Positions 55,101 to 64,000 of a DNA stretch of 64,000 nucleotides are shown here, piece by piece. This DNA is from Pseudomonas oryzicola (GTDB taxonomy: Bacteria > Pseudomonadota > Gammaproteobacteria > Pseudomonadales > Pseudomonadaceae): positions 779,863 through 843,862 of the forward strand of contig NZ_JABWRZ020000002.1 in the NCBI RefSeq assembly GCF_014269185.2. Direction: 5' to 3'. Below the pieces are notes generated by a model. That model made no database searches. It saw nothing but the letters and a program-made list of their open reading frames with translations, and was not told the origin of the DNA. The translations under genes and the position numbers were made by a program. Every line of letters begins with the position of its first letter. Position 1 is the first letter of the stretch.

Positions 55101-56235
55101 CGCCAGGACGCATCATGCGATAGATCTCGACCAGAGCTTCCAGCTGATTGCTGGTGGTGTCGATCTTCAGGGTGTCGGAGATGAACGGACCGCAATCGAT
55201 GTCGTTGGTGTACAGGGTCTCGATGCGGACAACCTGTGCCTTGGCGACCTTGATCAGCAGCTCAGTGGTCATCTCGGTGTTGCATTCGGCCAGGATTTCA
55301 CCGGTGGCCGGGTGCACGATGGCCTTGGCAGTGGTGCGGCCCAGGACGTATTCCATTGGAACGTCGAGCTGCTTGACGCCGGCCTTCTCGAGCTGATTGA
55401 TGTGGCGCGCAGTAATACGACGGCCCTGCTCGACAATGACCTTGCCGGTATCGTCATGGATGTCCATGACGGCAACCTCACCACGCAGACGCTGCGGCAC
55501 CAGTTCCAGGCTGAGTTTTTCGCCGGAAATGTGGAAGACGTTGGTGGTGTAGAAGGTGTTCAGCACTTCTTCAGTGCTGTAGCCCAGGGCACGCAGCAGC
55601 ACCGAAGCCGGCAGCTTGCGGCGACGGTCGATACGTACGAACACGCAGTCCTTCGGGTCGAACTCGAAGTCCAGCCAGGAACCGCGGTAAGGGATGATGC
55701 GAGCGGAGTACAGCAGCTTGCCGGAGCTGTGCGTCTTGCCACGGTCGTGGTCGAAGAACACACCAGGCGAACGGTGCAGCTGGGAAACGATCACACGCTC
55801 GGTACCGTTGATAACGAAGGTACCGTTTTCAGTCATCAGGGGGATTTCACCCATGTAGACTTCTTGCTCTTTGATGTCCTTGATCGCTTTGTTCGACGAT
55901 TCCTTGTCGAAAATGATCAGGCGCACCTTGACCCGCAGTGGGACCGCGAAGGTCACGCCACGCAGGACACATTCCTTCACATCGAAGGCGGGTTCGCCCA
56001 GGCGATAGCCTACGTACTCCAGGGCAGCATTGCCGGAGTAGCTGATGATCGGAAATACCGATTTGAAGGCCGCGTGCAGGCCGACGTCGCGGAACTGATC
56101 CTTGGATGCTCCCGCTTGCAGGAATTCGCGATACGAATCCAGCTGGATGGCCAGGAGGTAAGGCACATCCATGACGTCCGGCAACTTGCTAAAGTCCTTG
56201 CGGATACGTTTTTTCTCAGTGTATGAGTAAGCCAT
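52162..56235 (-). CDS. rpoB: RNA polymerase beta subunit
   Basis: 1357 residues. The rifampicin-resistance region [20 protein letters not shown] followed by [10 protein letters not shown] is wild-type. [15 protein letters not shown] holds the conserved active-centre lysines. The length is close to E. coli (1342). It is preceded by a 219-base gap from rplL with an attenuator-like hairpin. Confidence 0.99.
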   Translation of the reverse strand: MAYSYTEKKRIRKDFSKLPDVMDVPYLLAIQLDSYREFLQAGASKDQFRDVGLHAAFKSVFPIISYSGNAALEYVGYRLGEPAFDVKECVLRGVTFAVPLRVKVRLIIFDKESSNKAIKDIKEQEVYMGEIPLMTENGTFVINGTERVIVSQLHRSPGVFFDHDRGKTHSSGKLLYSARIIPYRGSWLDFEFDPKDCVFVRIDRRRKLPASVLLRALGYSTEEVLNTFYTTNVFHISGEKLSLELVPQRLRGEVAVMDIHDDTGKVIVEQGRRITARHINQLEKAGVKQLDVPMEYVLGRTTAKAIVHPATGEILAECNTEMTTELLIKVAKAQVVRIETLYTNDIDCGPFISDTLKIDTTSNQLEALVEIYRMMRPGEPPTKDAAETLFNNLFFSAERYDLSAVGRMKFNRRIGRTEIEGSGVLSKEDIVEVLKTLVDIRNGKGIVDDIDHLGNRRVRCVGEMAENQFRVGLVRVERAVKERLSMAESEGLMPQDLINAKPVAAAVKEFFGSSQLSQFMDQNNPLSEITHKRRVSALGPGGLTRERAGFEVRDVHPTHYGRVCPIETPEGPNIGLINSLAAYARTNQYGFLESPYRVVKEGVVSDDIVFLSAIEEADHVIAQASAAMNEKKQLIDELVAVRHLNEFTVKAPEDVTLMDVSPKQVVSVAASLIPFLEHDDANRALMGSNMQRQAVPTLRADKPLVGTGMERNVARDSGVCVVARRGGVIDSVDASRIVVRVADDEVETGEAGVDIYNLTKYTRSNQNTCINQRPLVSKGDKVQRGDIMADGPSTDMGELALGQNMRIAFMAWNGFNFEDSICLSERVVQEDRFTTIHIQELTCVARDTKLGPEEITADIPNVGEAALNKLDEAGIVYVGAEVGAGDILVGKVTPKGETQLTPEEKLLRAIFGEKASDVKDTSLRVPTGTKGTVIDVQVFTRDGVERDSRALAIEKMQLDEIRKDLNEEFRIVEGATFERLRSALNGQVVDGGAGLKKGTVITDEVLDGLEHGQWFKLRMAEDALNEQLEKAQQYIVDRRRLLDDKFEDKKRKLQQGDDLAPGVLKIVKVYLAIRRRIQPGDKMAGRHGNKGVVSVIMPVEDMPHDANGTPVDVVLNPLGVPSRMNVGQILETHLGLAAKGLGEKIDRMIEEQRKAAELRVFLTEVYNEIGGRQENLDEFTDEEIMALANNLKKGVPMATPVFDGAKEREIKAMLKLADLPESGQMVLFDGRTGNKFERPVTVGYMYMLKLNHLVDDKMHARSTGSYSLVTQQPLGGKAQFGGQRFGEMEVWALEAYGAAYTLQEMLTVKSDDVNGRTKMYKNIVDGDHRMEPGMPESFNVLIKEIRSLGIDIDLETE

Positions 56236-56380
56236 CAGCGTTCCCCAGCTTGGTCACCTGCTTGTTTGGCTTCTCCCGGCGGGAGCAGCCAGAAAATCGT
56301 GCAAACCCCTTGGTTTGCGCACCCACATGGGTGTCTTGCAGCTTGCTATCGGGGCCGGCCTGACCGACCACCAATAACGG

Positions 56381-56409
56381 AAAAAGGCCGGTGGCATAAG
56401 CCACCAGCC
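56381..56409 (-). terminator. Attenuator-like hairpin between rplL and rpoB
   Basis: GCCGGTGGC (56387-56395), loop ATAA, GCCACCAGC (56400-56408), one mismatch in nine pairs. On the minus strand it runs into CCTTTTTCC. In E. coli a partial terminator occupies the same gap and lets a fraction of polymerases reach rpoBC. Confidence 0.75.
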
Positions 56410-56454
56410 ATCAGCCCTTCGCTCAACGCTCGGACTGGAGTCGCAAGGTCGAGA

Positions 56455-56826
56455 TTACTTCAGCTCGACTTTAGCGCCAGCTTCTTCCAGCTTTTTCTTC
56501 GCGTCTTCAGCGGCTTCTTTCGAAACGCCTTCAGCGATAACCTGAGGAGCGCCGTCGACTTTCTCTTTGGCTTCTTTCAGGCCCAGACCGGTCAGTTCAC
56601 GAACGGCCTTGATCACGTTTACTTTCTTGTCGCCAGCTTCGGTCAGAACGACGTTGAACTCGGTCTGTTCTTCAACAGCGGCAGCAGCGCCAGCAGCTGG
56701 GCCAGCGGCAACAGCGGCAGCAGCGGTAACGCCGAAGGTTTCTTCCATCGCTTTGATCAGTTCAACAATTTCCAGAACGGTTTTCTGGCCGATCGCTTCG
56801 ATGATTTGTTCGTTAGTCAGAGACAT
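56455..56826 (-). CDS. rplL: 50S ribosomal protein L7/L12
   Basis: 123 residues. There is an N-terminal dimerisation helix (1-35), an Ala/Gly-rich hinge (about 36-52: [17 protein letters not shown]), and a C-terminal factor-binding domain ending [11 protein letters not shown]. Several copies sit on L10 and recruit EF-Tu and EF-G. Confidence 0.98.
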   Translation of the reverse strand: MSLTNEQIIEAIGQKTVLEIVELIKAMEETFGVTAAAAVAAGPAAGAAAAVEEQTEFNVVLTEAGDKKVNVIKAVRELTGLGLKEAKEKVDGAPQVIAEGVSKEAAEDAKKKLEEAGAKVELK

Positions 56827-56904
56827 GACTTAAATCCTGTATTGGGGTGACAGCCTACGCAGCCATCAAATTAAACGTGTGATTTTGAAAGAGTTGCGTG
56901 TGCC

Positions 56905-57405
56905 TTAGGCAGCAGCAGCTTCTTTCTGGTCGCGCAGAGCTGCCAGGGTACGAGCCAGCTTGCTGGTTGCACCTTGGATTACGCTCATCAGCTGTGCGAT
57001 AGCCTCGTCGCGAGTTGGCAGGGTTGCCAGCACGTCGATCTGGTTAGCGGCAAGGAACTTGCCGTCGAACGCAGCTGCCTTGATCTCGAACTTGTCCTGA
57101 CCCTTGGCGAACTCTTTGAACAGACGAGCAGCAGCGCCCGGGTGTTCGTTGGAGAAAGCAATCAGGGTCGGGCCTTTGAACGCGTCGTTGAGGATCGAGA
57201 ATTCGGTGCCTTCAACAGCGCGCTTGAGCAGGGTGTTACGTACGACACGCACGTATACGCCAGCTTCGCGGGCCTCTTTACGGAGTCCGGTCATTGCGCC
57301 TACAGTCACACCACGGGCATCAGCCACGACAGCGGACAGAGCGACTTTGGCAGCCTCGTTGACTTCAGCGACGATGGCCTTCTTGTCTTCGAGTTTAATT
57401 GCCAC
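56905..57405 (-). CDS. rplJ: 50S ribosomal protein L10
   Basis: 166 residues with a GTG start at 57405 ([15 protein letters not shown]) preceded by AGGAG; an upstream in-frame ATG would run through the leader. The C-terminal helix ([21 protein letters not shown] region) carries L7/L12 dimers. It lies 78 bases before rplL. It is probably autoregulated through the 197-base leader. Confidence 0.97.
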   Translation of the reverse strand: MAIKLEDKKAIVAEVNEAAKVALSAVVADARGVTVGAMTGLRKEAREAGVYVRVVRNTLLKRAVEGTEFSILNDAFKGPTLIAFSNEHPGAAARLFKEFAKGQDKFEIKAAAFDGKFLAANQIDVLATLPTRDEAIAQLMSVIQGATSKLARTLAALRDQKEAAAA

Positions 57406-57602
57406 GGGTTTACTCCTGGTTTTTACCGTTTCATCTGGCCGAAGCCGGATGTCGTTTTGGTGTCTGATTCGGTAACGAATCGGGAGCACCATCTGCGTGG
57501 GCTGGTTTTTTAAGGCTTGCGCCGCCTACGGTCTTGGATAGCCCCCGCCAGGCAGGGACCCCAATTTTTGCTGGTGGCGCGACAGGTCGCGCCACCAAGT
57601 AC
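57406..57602 (-). promoter_or_regulatory. rplJ leader with strong hairpin after rplA
   Basis: TGGTGGCGCGA (57572-57582), loop CAGG, TCGCGCCACCA (57587-57597): a perfect 11-bp stem right after the rplA stop, without a T run. The rest of the leader is where an L10/L12-binding fold is expected; I could not resolve that fold by eye. Confidence 0.55.
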
Positions 57603-58298
57603 TTACACGTTCAGCGAGCTCTGGTCGATGACCAGACCTGGGCCCATGGTGGTGCTCAGGGTAACGCGCTTGACGTAGATACCTTTCGAGGAAGCCGGCT
57701 TGATACGCTTCAGATCAGCGATCAGGGCTTCAACGTTTTCCTTCAGCTTGCCAGCTTCAAAGCCGATCTTGCCAACGGAGGTGTGGATGATACCGTTCTT
57801 GTCGGTACGGTAGCGAACCTGACCAGCCTTGGCGTTCTTGACGGCGCCGGCTACGTCTGGGGTTACGGTACCCACTTTCGGGTTAGGCATCAGGCCGCGA
57901 GGACCCAGGACCTGACCCAGCTGACCTACAACGCGCATGGCATCAGGCGATGCGATGACGACGTCATAGTTCAGGTCGCCGCCTTTCATTTCGGCAGCCA
58001 GATCGTCCATACCTACGCGGTCAGCGCCGGCAGCCAGAGCGGCTTCAGCAGCTGGACCCTGGGTGAAGACAGCAACGCGAACGGTCTTGCCAGTGCCGTG
58101 CGGCAGCACGGTAGCGCTACGTACGACCTGGTCGGATTTACGCGGGTCAACACCGAGGTTAACGGCGATGTCGTAGGATTCTACGAACTTGGCAGCCGGC
58201 AGCGAAGCCAGCAGATTGGCCGCTTCTTCGAAGTTGTAGGCTTTGCCTGCTTCGATTTTCTCGGCGATTGCCTTTTGGCGTTTGGTCAGCTTAGCCAT
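57603..58298 (-). CDS. rplA: 50S ribosomal protein L1
   Basis: 231 residues: [19 protein letters not shown], then the conserved [18 protein letters not shown]. It forms the mobile L1 stalk and represses rplKA in E. coli. It overlaps the rplK stop by one base. Confidence 0.98.
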   Translation of the reverse strand: MAKLTKRQKAIAEKIEAGKAYNFEEAANLLASLPAAKFVESYDIAVNLGVDPRKSDQVVRSATVLPHGTGKTVRVAVFTQGPAAEAALAAGADRVGMDDLAAEMKGGDLNYDVVIASPDAMRVVGQLGQVLGPRGLMPNPKVGTVTPDVAGAVKNAKAGQVRYRTDKNGIIHTSVGKIGFEAGKLKENVEALIADLKRIKPASSKGIYVKRVTLSTTMGPGLVIDQSSLNV

Positions 58299-58729
58299 TA
58301 CACACCCTCCACGTTCAGGCCCATGCTGCGGGCAGAGCCAGCGATGGTGCGTACAGCAGCGTCCAGGTCAGCGGCAGTCAGGTCAGCCTGTTTGGCTTTG
58401 GCGATGTCTTCCAGCTGAGCGCGGGTAACGGTACCGACTTTAACGGTGTTCGGGCGAGCCGAACCACTGGTCAGGCCAGCAGCTTTCTTCAGCAGAACCG
58501 AGGCAGGGGTGCTCTTGGTCTCGAAGGTGAAGCTACGGTCGCTGTAGACAGTGATGATCACAGGAGTCGGCAGGCCGGCTTCTTGACCCTGGGTACGGGC
58601 GTTGAAGGCCTTGCAGAATTCCATGATGTTCACACCGTGTTGACCCAGTGCTGGACCAACGGGTGGGCTTGGGTTGGCCTGGCCGGCCTTAACTTGCAGC
58701 TTGATGTAAGCCTGAATCTTCTTAGCCAT
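58298..58729 (-). CDS. rplK: 50S ribosomal protein L11
   Basis: 143 residues: [20 protein letters not shown], then [19 protein letters not shown] (the proline-rich thiostrepton-region N-terminus). It activates RelA on stalled ribosomes. It lies after the nusG terminator, so it probably has its own promoter, though none is obvious. Confidence 0.98.
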   Translation of the reverse strand: MAKKIQAYIKLQVKAGQANPSPPVGPALGQHGVNIMEFCKAFNARTQGQEAGLPTPVIITVYSDRSFTFETKSTPASVLLKKAAGLTSGSARPNTVKVGTVTRAQLEDIAKAKQADLTAADLDAAVRTIAGSARSMGLNVEGV

Positions 58730-58797
58730 GAGCTACTCCAAAATCGGGTACGAACGCCTGATGGCTCCCCGGATGACTTGCGTTTTATCCCAGTGAC

Positions 58798-58830
58798 GAC
58801 AAAACCCCGCAGCACACAGGGCTGCGGGGT
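58798..58830 (-). terminator. nusG terminator
   Basis: ACCCCGCAGC (58804-58813), a 7-base loop and GCTGCGGGGT (58821-58830) form a perfect 10-bp stem. On the minus strand it continues into TTTTG. Confidence 0.9.
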
Positions 58831-58848
58831 ATGGGATGCTGCGTTCGC

Positions 58849-59382
58849 CTAGACCTTTTCGACCTGGCTGAACTCGAGCTCTACCGGAGTAGAGCGACCG
58901 AAAATGAGCACTGCAACCTGCAAGCGGCTCTTCTCGTAATTGACCTCTTCGACGCTACCATTGAAGTCTGCAAACGGACCATCAATGACGCGAACCACTT
59001 CACCTGGCTCGAACAACGTCTTCGGCTTCGGCTTGTCACTACCGTCGGCAACCCGACGCAGGATAGCTTCGGCCTCTTTATCGGTGATCGGCGCAGGCTT
59101 ATCTGCAGTACCACCGATAAAGCCCATCACGCGAGGGGTATCCTTGACCAAGTGCCAAGTCCCTTCGTTCATCTCCATCTGGACCAGAACATAGCCAGGG
59201 AAGAATTTACGCTCGCTTTTGCGCTTCTGGCCATTGCGCATTTCGACGACTTCTTCGGTCGGGACCAGGATCTCGCCGAAACCGTCTTCCATGCCAGCCA
59301 GCTTGACGCGCTCGATCAGGGAGCGCATTACATGCTTCTCGTAACCCGAGTAAGCATGCACAACATACCAACGCTTAGCCAC
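58849..59382 (-). CDS. nusG: Transcription factor NusG
   Basis: 177 residues. The NGN domain starts [18 protein letters not shown], and the KOW domain (about 125-177) has [20 protein letters not shown]. It binds RNA polymerase and links it to Rho or S10. It lies 9 bases after secE, and a terminator follows. Confidence 0.98.
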   Translation of the reverse strand: MAKRWYVVHAYSGYEKHVMRSLIERVKLAGMEDGFGEILVPTEEVVEMRNGQKRKSERKFFPGYVLVQMEMNEGTWHLVKDTPRVMGFIGGTADKPAPITDKEAEAILRRVADGSDKPKPKTLFEPGEVVRVIDGPFADFNGSVEEVNYEKSRLQVAVLIFGRSTPVELEFSQVEKV

Positions 59383-59391
59383 GGGACACCT

Positions 59392-59760
59392 TTAGCCAAC
59401 GATCAAGGAGACCGCCCAGCCGAGCAGGGAATCAAGACCCCACAACAGCAGTGCCATAACCAGCACGACAGCCACGACAATCAGCGTGGTCTGGGTGGTT
59501 TCCTGGCGGGTCGGCCACACGACTTTACGAATCTCGGTTCGAGCTTCCTTCGCCAGCGCAAAGAACGACTTGCCCTTCACGGTCTGCAGAGCTACAAAGC
59601 CCGCGACAGCAGCCAGGACGAGAAGTGCAAGAACGCGATACAGAATCGGAGATGCGGAGTAATACTGATTACCCACTACACCGACAACCACCAAAGCCAC
59701 TACAGCCAGCCACTTGAACAGATCAAAACGCGATTCTTGGGCTTCAGTTTTGGGAGTCAT
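59392..59760 (-). CDS. secE: Preprotein translocase subunit SecE
   Basis: 122 residues with three hydrophobic helices (about 14-31, 38-57 and 93-115) and the conserved cytoplasmic motif EARTEIRKVVWPTRQET before the last one. It clamps SecY. It follows tRNA-Trp by 44 bases in one transcript with nusG. Confidence 0.97.
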   Translation of the reverse strand: MTPKTEAQESRFDLFKWLAVVALVVVGVVGNQYYSASPILYRVLALLVLAAVAGFVALQTVKGKSFFALAKEARTEIRKVVWPTRQETTQTTLIVVAVVLVMALLLWGLDSLLGWAVSLIVG

Positions 59761-59804
59761 CGAGGAGGATCCTGTGAGAAGAAAGCCATCACACCGAGGT
59801 GAAA

Positions 59805-59880
59805 TGGCAGGTCAGGAGGGAATCGAACCCCCAACCTACGGTTTTGGAGACCGTCGCTCTGCCAATTGAGCTACTGACCT
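59805..59880 (-). tRNA. tRNA-Trp (anticodon CCA)
   Basis: A 76-base cloverleaf with AGGTCAG/CTGACCT acceptor stem, D-loop AGCTCAATTGGCAGAGC, anticodon loop CTCCAAA and encoded GCCA end. It is the first gene of the tRNA-Trp-secE-nusG transcript. Confidence 0.97.
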
Positions 59881-59890
59881 GTAACGCTGT

Positions 59891-59930
59891 ATCAGGCCGG
59901 CCATTATACCGGCCTGATCATGTAAATCAA
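59891..59930 (-). promoter_or_regulatory. Promoter of tRNA-Trp-secE-nusG, set in a palindrome
   Basis: On the minus strand TTGATT (59930-59925), a 16-base spacer and a perfect TATAAT (59908-59903). The -10 box lies in the loop of a perfect inverted repeat, ATCAGGCCGG (59891-59900) with CCGGCCTGAT (59909-59918). Confidence 0.75.
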
Positions 59931-59934
59931 CTAC

Positions 59935-61128
59935 TTATTCAATAATTTTTGCTACGACGCCGGCGCCGACGGTACGACCGCCTTCACGGATAGCGAAGCG
60001 CAGACCGTCTTCCATTGCGATGGTCTTGATCAGGGTAACAGTCATCTGAATGTTGTCACCTGGCATTACCATTTCAACGCCTTCCGGCAGTTCGCAGTTA
60101 CCGGTCACGTCAGTGGTACGGAAGTAGAACTGAGGACGGTAGCCCTTGAAGAACGGAGTGTGACGACCGCCTTCTTCCTTCGACAGGACGTAGACTTCTG
60201 CGGTGAACTTGGTGTGCGGCTTGACCGAACCTGGCTTGACCAGAACCTGGCCACGCTCAACGTCGTCACGCTTGGTACCACGCAGCAGAACGCCGCAGTT
60301 CTCGCCAGCACGGCCTTCGTCCAGCAGCTTGCGGAACATTTCAACACCGGTGCAGGTGGTGGTGGTGGTGTCACGCAGACCAACGATTTCCAGCGGGTCT
60401 TGAACCTTGACGATACCACGCTCGATACGGCCAGTAACAACGGTACCACGACCCGAGATCGAAAATACGTCTTCGATCGGCATCAGGAATGGCTGGTCGA
60501 TGGCACGAACTGGCTCAGGGATGTAGGCATCCAGAGTTTCTACCAGCTTCTTGACAGCGGTAGTGCCCATTTCGTTGTCGTCTTTGCCTTCCAGCGCCAT
60601 ACGAGCCGAACCGATGATGATCGGGGTGTCGTCGCCTGGGAAGTCGTAGGTGGACAGCAGGTCGCGAACTTCCATCTCGACCAGTTCCAGCAGCTCGGCG
60701 TCGTCTACCAGGTCAGCCTTGTTCAGGAAGACCACGATGTACGGAACGCCTACCTGACGGGACAGCAGGATGTGCTCACGGGTTTGTGGCATCGGACCAT
60801 CGGCGGCCGAGCAAACCAGGATCGCGCCGTCCATCTGGGCAGCACCGGTGATCATGTTCTTCACGTAGTCAGCGTGACCTGGGCAGTCAACGTGAGCGTA
60901 GTGACGAATGTTCGAGTTGTACTCGACGTGAGCGGTGTTGATGGTGATACCGCGCGCTTTTTCTTCCGGAGCCGAGTCGATTTTGTCGAACTCAACGACT
61001 GCCGAACCGAATACCTCGGAGCAGACGCGAGTCAGAGCTGCGGTCAGAGTGGTCTTACCGTGGTCAACGTGGCCGATAGTGCCGACGTTAACGTGGGGAA
61101 GGGAACGATCAAACTTTTCCTTAGCCAT
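59935..61128 (-). CDS. tufB: Elongation factor Tu (copy B)
   Basis: 397 residues, the same protein as tufA at 43339-44532. The start at 61128 ([10 protein letters not shown]) is fixed by that identity; the longer frame to 61251 would enter tRNA-Thr. It lies downstream of tRNA-Tyr, -Gly and -Thr in the classic tRNA-tufB arrangement and upstream of the tRNA-Trp promoter. DNA differences from tufA cluster at the two ends. Confidence 0.98.
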   Translation of the reverse strand: MAKEKFDRSLPHVNVGTIGHVDHGKTTLTAALTRVCSEVFGSAVVEFDKIDSAPEEKARGITINTAHVEYNSNIRHYAHVDCPGHADYVKNMITGAAQMDGAILVCSAADGPMPQTREHILLSRQVGVPYIVVFLNKADLVDDAELLELVEMEVRDLLSTYDFPGDDTPIIIGSARMALEGKDDNEMGTTAVKKLVETLDAYIPEPVRAIDQPFLMPIEDVFSISGRGTVVTGRIERGIVKVQDPLEIVGLRDTTTTTCTGVEMFRKLLDEGRAGENCGVLLRGTKRDDVERGQVLVKPGSVKPHTKFTAEVYVLSKEEGGRHTPFFKGYRPQFYFRTTDVTGNCELPEGVEMVMPGDNIQMTVTLIKTIAMEDGLRFAIREGGRTVGAGVVAKIIE

Positions 61129-61206
61129 CGATACAATCCTCCGCAGAAGAAATAGTCTTGCGCTGATAAAACAAAGGCAGATATTTTCATATCTGCCTTG
61201 TTTATA

Positions 61207-61282
61207 TGGAGCTCTTGAGCGGACTTGAACCGCTGACCTCACCCTTACCAAGGGTGTGCTCTACCAACTGAGCTACAAGAGC
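61207..61282 (-). tRNA. tRNA-Thr (anticodon GGT)
   Basis: 76 bases: GCTCTTG/CAAGAGC acceptor stem, D-arm AGCTCAGTTGGTAGAGC, anticodon loop CTTGGTA, T-loop TTCAAGTCC, encoded TCCA end. It is the third of three tRNAs leading into tufB. Confidence 0.97.
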
Positions 61283-61311
61283 GAAACACTTTGTGCAAAA
61301 TCCAGCAAACT

Positions 61312-61385
<74 letters not shown>

Positions 61386-61409
61386 GGAGCTTGCGGCTCT
61401 CGCTAAAAC

Positions 61410-61493
61410 TGGTGGAGGGAGAAGGATTCGAACCTTCGAAGCTCTCGCAACGGATTTACAGTCCGTCCCCTTTGACCGCTCGGGAATCCCTCC
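61410..61493 (-). tRNA. tRNA-Tyr (anticodon GTA)
   Basis: 84 bases with a long variable arm: GGAGGGA/TCCCTCC acceptor stem, anticodon loop CTGTAAA, T-loop TTCGAATCC, encoded ACCA end. It is the first gene of the tRNA-tufB transcript. Confidence 0.97.
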
Positions 61494-61506
61494 AGATGTG
61501 GCCGGC

Positions 61507-61560
61507 ATTCTATTTGTCTGCCGTCCTAGTGTCAAGCATTTTTTCAAATTTTTTCAATCA
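61507..61560 (-). promoter_or_regulatory. tRNA-Tyr-Gly-Thr-tufB promoter with A/T-tract UP element
   Basis: On the minus strand perfect TTGACA (61535-61530), a 17-base spacer and TAGAAT (61512-61507), followed by a GC discriminator GCCGGCC typical of stringently controlled genes. Upstream, two A6-type tracts (61536-61560) look like an UP element for the alpha C-terminal domain. Confidence 0.85.
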
Positions 61561-61594
61561 AATCTGAAACTTAGCTGCTTTGACACCGCTTCCA

Positions 61595-61609
61595 GCTCTA
61601 CCACCTGAG
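61595..61609 (-). other. tRNA D-arm-like fragment
   Basis: On the minus strand CTCAGGTGGTAGAGC matches a tRNA D-arm, but no acceptor, anticodon or T-arm follows at the right distances. It is likely a remnant of a lost tRNA gene. Confidence 0.35.
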
Positions 61610-61645
61610 TGGTGTTCCCTGTGAAGCGGGCGCCATTCTATCAAG

Positions 61646-62071
61646 CTATTCGCCAGTTGCAATACCCTGGCAGAAAATAATTTTGTGTTTTAAGTCTTTG
61701 AAATCATTGGAAAGAGCGGCAAGCACCGTTTGGTCCAACAAACGCTCGCTTTCCGGTGCAACCTTGAGCCAGCGACCATCCGCACCAGGCAACTGCCCAA
61801 CCACCGGGAGCGTGGCTATATCCAGACTCAACAGACGCTGACGCAGCGCCTCGAGCTCCCCCTGCCCCATCACGCCACCGACTACCAGGCACTCATCCCG
61901 GCGCTTGGGCGGTGTCGATACGCCTGTTTCACGTAACAGGCGGATTTCCTGCTGATTCCCCTTGTACAGCGACAGTGGGGCGACTTCCTTGACCTTCAGC
62001 GGGGCTTCCTGCTGATGCCATACGTAATAAAAGACGTTGAGCACCAGCAACAACAGAAACAACCAACGCAT
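61646..62071 (-). CDS. Small membrane-anchored protein, possibly SPOR-like
   Basis: 141 residues. The start at 62071 puts one membrane helix at the very N-terminus (MRWLFLLLLVLNVFYYVWH). The C-terminal part (CLVVGGVMGQGELEALRQRL, then TLPVVGQLPGADGRWLKV) resembles the fold pattern of SPOR peptidoglycan-binding domains, but weakly. Orthologues occur beside coaX in pseudomonads as far as I recall. It lies 7 bases after the coaX stop, so it is probably in the birA-coaX operon. Confidence 0.75.
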   Translation of the reverse strand: MRWLFLLLLVLNVFYYVWHQQEAPLKVKEVAPLSLYKGNQQEIRLLRETGVSTPPKRRDECLVVGGVMGQGELEALRQRLLSLDIATLPVVGQLPGADGRWLKVAPESERLLDQTVLAALSNDFKDLKHKIIFCQGIATGE

Positions 62072-62078
62072 AGGCACC

Positions 62079-62828
62079 TCAATCCAATGGGCAGGCCATG
62101 GCCAGGCCAACGAAAACCAGGTCTGGCACGACACGCGCCTGCGGCACAGCCTCCCTCACCAGCGGAGCATCGCCACCTGTAAGGAACACTGCGAAATCCT
62201 CTCCCCACAAGGCACGCGCCTGATCGAGCTGGGTACGCGCAAAACCCTGGAGCATCAATACGCAGCCACGTTCGACCGCTTCGACAGTCGAGCGCCCAGG
62301 CGCCAGGCTGGTCAATGCACGCTCGGCAGAAGCATCGTCATAACGGATACGCCTGGTATGCGTGCGCAACTGGCTGCGCATCAACGGCATACCCGGACAG
62401 ATATAGCCACCCAGGTGCTCGCCATCCGCAGCAACGAAATCCGCTTTTGCGGCTGTCCCCAAGTCAATGACCAGACAAGCACCTCTGGCCAGGTGGAACG
62501 CTCCCAGCGCTGCCAACCAACGATCCATGCCGAGGCGCTGGTAATCGTCATAGCCATTGCGCACACCGGCCATTTCCCGGGCCGGGTGAGCCACTAGCGC
62601 CTGCACGGCAAATGCCCGAGAAATCAATGCGCAAAGCGCATCGGTTTCATCCTCACTGCGCACACTGACAATACGGCAACCGGTTAAACGCACAGAAGCC
62701 AGCGCAGCCACTTCAGCCACCAAGGCCTGATCGGAGTCGACGATACCGCCGCTCTCAATCGCCGCATCAGTGACATGGATTACCCGCCACTTGATGAAGC
62801 TGTTACCGCAATCGAGCTCAAGAATCAT
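62079..62828 (-). CDS. coaX: Type III pantothenate kinase
   Basis: 249 residues. Phosphorylates pantothenate, the first step of coenzyme A synthesis. The ASKHA-fold motifs are [11 protein letters not shown] (N-terminal phosphate loop) and [14 protein letters not shown] (mid-protein), with [11 protein letters not shown] following. No P-loop is present, as expected for type III. The ATG at 62828 overlaps birA by 11 bases; a GTG one codon earlier is possible. The length equals known Pseudomonas CoaX. Confidence 0.93.
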   Translation of the reverse strand: MILELDCGNSFIKWRVIHVTDAAIESGGIVDSDQALVAEVAALASVRLTGCRIVSVRSEDETDALCALISRAFAVQALVAHPAREMAGVRNGYDDYQRLGMDRWLAALGAFHLARGACLVIDLGTAAKADFVAADGEHLGGYICPGMPLMRSQLRTHTRRIRYDDASAERALTSLAPGRSTVEAVERGCVLMLQGFARTQLDQARALWGEDFAVFLTGGDAPLVREAVPQARVVPDLVFVGLAMACPLD

Positions 62829-63777
62829 CACGCAACCTCAAACTGAGCTCACCACCACTGAAGCTCTTTTCCACCCCGTCTACCTCAAGGCGCAAGCCGC
62901 CCTGCCCGTCGACGCCTAGAACCACGCCATCAATACGTGTGCTACCGGCGATCAGTGAAACGTTACGCCCCTGCCAGAGGTGCGCCTGTTCCCATTCTTC
63001 CTGGAACGCGGCAAAGCCATAGCGACGATGCCGGGCCAACTCATGCTGCAACTGCTGGCTGAGCAGCGCGACCAAGCGGTTACGGTCAATTGCCACACCT
63101 ACTTCACGGCGCATGGACGTCCATTCCTGGTCGACCTGATCATTGGCCTGCATGTTCACATTGATACCGATACCCAACACCACATGACAGACATCTGCCG
63201 GGTCTCCTACCAGCTCCAGGAGAATGCCGGTAATCTTCTGCCCACGCACAAGGACATCGTTGGGCCACTTGAGGCCCACATCCTTTACCCCAAATGCCTG
63301 CAGTGTACGCATTACCGCCAACCCCACCACCAGACTCAGGCCCTCGAGCTGGCGCATGCCGCCATCCACACGAAGCACCAGGCTGTAATAGAGGTTTTCG
63401 GCAAACGGGCTGACCCATTGCCGACCGCGCCGGCCACGGCCGGCGCTCTGCCGTTCGGCCAGAACCAGAAACGGAGCCGACTGCCCTCCACCTGCCAGGC
63501 GCAGGCCTTCGGCATTGGTCGAGTCGATAGTCTCATGAATGAAAACCGGCCACTGCTCACCCGCAGCAAAACTGGCGATTGCCTGTGCATCGAGCAAAGC
63601 CAGTGGCGCGGCCAACTGATAGCCGCGCCCACGAACCTTGTGAATGGTGAGGTTCAGTTCACTCTCCAGATGCTGCAGCTGCTTCCAAACGGCGCTGCGA
63701 CTCACCCCGAGGGCTGCCCCCAGAGCTTCTCCGGAATGGAACCGGCCATCCTTGAGAAGATTCAACAACTTCAGCAT
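62818..63777 (-). CDS. birA: Biotin-protein ligase / biotin operon repressor
   Basis: 319 residues from the ATG at 63777 ([11 protein letters not shown]). Residues 1-60 form a winged helix ([19 protein letters not shown]). The ligase core has GRGRRGRQW (113-121), which holds biotinyl-AMP, and KWPNDV with [11 protein letters not shown] (catalytic Lys181). It attaches biotin to acetyl-CoA carboxylase and represses biotin genes. The stop overlaps coaX. Confidence 0.95.
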   Translation of the reverse strand: MLKLLNLLKDGRFHSGEALGAALGVSRSAVWKQLQHLESELNLTIHKVRGRGYQLAAPLALLDAQAIASFAAGEQWPVFIHETIDSTNAEGLRLAGGGQSAPFLVLAERQSAGRGRRGRQWVSPFAENLYYSLVLRVDGGMRQLEGLSLVVGLAVMRTLQAFGVKDVGLKWPNDVLVRGQKITGILLELVGDPADVCHVVLGIGINVNMQANDQVDQEWTSMRREVGVAIDRNRLVALLSQQLQHELARHRRYGFAAFQEEWEQAHLWQGRNVSLIAGSTRIDGVVLGVDGQGGLRLEVDGVEKSFSGGELSLRLRDDS

Positions 63778-64000
63778 GCCAGTCTCGACTTGGAATAAGG
63801 CAGGCATGATAGCTATGGGCTGTTGGCTTGCATAGGAAAAGGGCCTGTCGGCAAGGGCGAGCAGGCTTTGCTGTAGCTTCTTGTGGCGATCTGTGTAGGC
63901 GCAGCTTTAGCCGCAAAGCAGGCGACGCCAGGCTCCGCTTTTGCCGGTGTTCGCAAGCGAACCCGTGCCCACAAGGGGGGCGCGATTGTTTTGGCGGCGC
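63778..64000. repeat. Right-edge gap with two REP-like elements
   Basis: No gene is seen. TGTGTAGGCGCAGCTTTAGC begins a REP-like unit at 63891 (to about 63922, ending CAAAGCAGGC). A second unit of another class lies at 63951-63975 (TCGCAAGCGAACCCGTGCCC, then ACAAG). Confidence 0.5.

Noticed and set aside
52159..56226. A 1355-codon open frame on the plus strand opposite rpoB
   Set aside because: Same antisense effect as for rpoC; the protein has no domain features and rpoB is certain.
61129..61251. A 41-residue upstream extension of tufB
   Set aside because: It reads through tRNA-Thr, and EF-Tu identity with tufA fixes the start at 61128.

Overview
The window reads as a chromosomal segment of a Pseudomonas putida-group gammaproteobacterium. 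The basis is high GC content, REP palindromes of the P. putida type, the oprG neighbourhood, a selenocysteine formate dehydrogenase island, the uvrA-ferritin-katA block next to the alpha ribosomal operon, and the gene order birA-coaX-tRNAs-tufB-secE-nusG-rpl-rpoBC-rps-fusA-tufA-S10-spc-alpha. No phage, insertion sequence, CRISPR array or rRNA gene was seen. Gene names rest on recognising translated proteins and motifs by eye; nothing was searched against a database.

Left part (1-7750): the 3' end of a FtsX/MacB-type ABC permease, a DUF3299 periplasmic protein, and the outer-membrane porin oprG behind a good Anr/FNR-type site. Then come a decayed transporter fragment with REP-like hairpins, two overlapping nucleotide-sugar enzymes, an XRE regulator divergent from a sodium:alanine/glycine symporter, and a type I asparaginase.

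Selenocysteine island (7782-16987, leftward): fdnG (with an in-frame UGA and a SECIS hairpin), fdnH, fdnI, fdhE, selA, selB and tRNA-Sec, tightly packed apart from one REP pair between fdhE and selA. It supplies a Sec-containing formate dehydrogenase together with its decoding factors. selD, which makes selenophosphate, is not here.

Accessory block (17169-22269): a leftward operon of an Fe(II)/2-oxoglutarate oxygenase, a TSUP-family permease and a YdfG-like SDR dehydrogenase. It faces a MocR-type regulator across a 395-base AT-rich gap holding four copies of an ATCGAYTCAAT-like box, one of them forming a perfect 18-base palindrome. This is the best candidate for an undescribed pathway. An orphan AT-richer membrane protein follows.

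Maintenance and stress genes (22330-29336): ssb, a YajR-like MFS carrier, uvrA, a bacterioferritin-family ferritin lacking the heme-ligand methionine, and catalase katA.

Translation and transcription superoperons (29509-61493, all leftward): alpha, spc, S10, str, rpoBC, rplKAJL and secE-nusG, with tufA and tufB encoding identical proteins, plus tRNA-Trp, -Thr, -Gly and -Tyr. Near-consensus sigma-70 promoters are visible before the S10 operon, before rpsL, before tRNA-Trp and before tRNA-Tyr. A terminator-like hairpin and a promoter sit in an unusually long gap between rpsN and rpsH. The window closes with a small membrane-anchored protein, coaX, birA and REP-like repeats.
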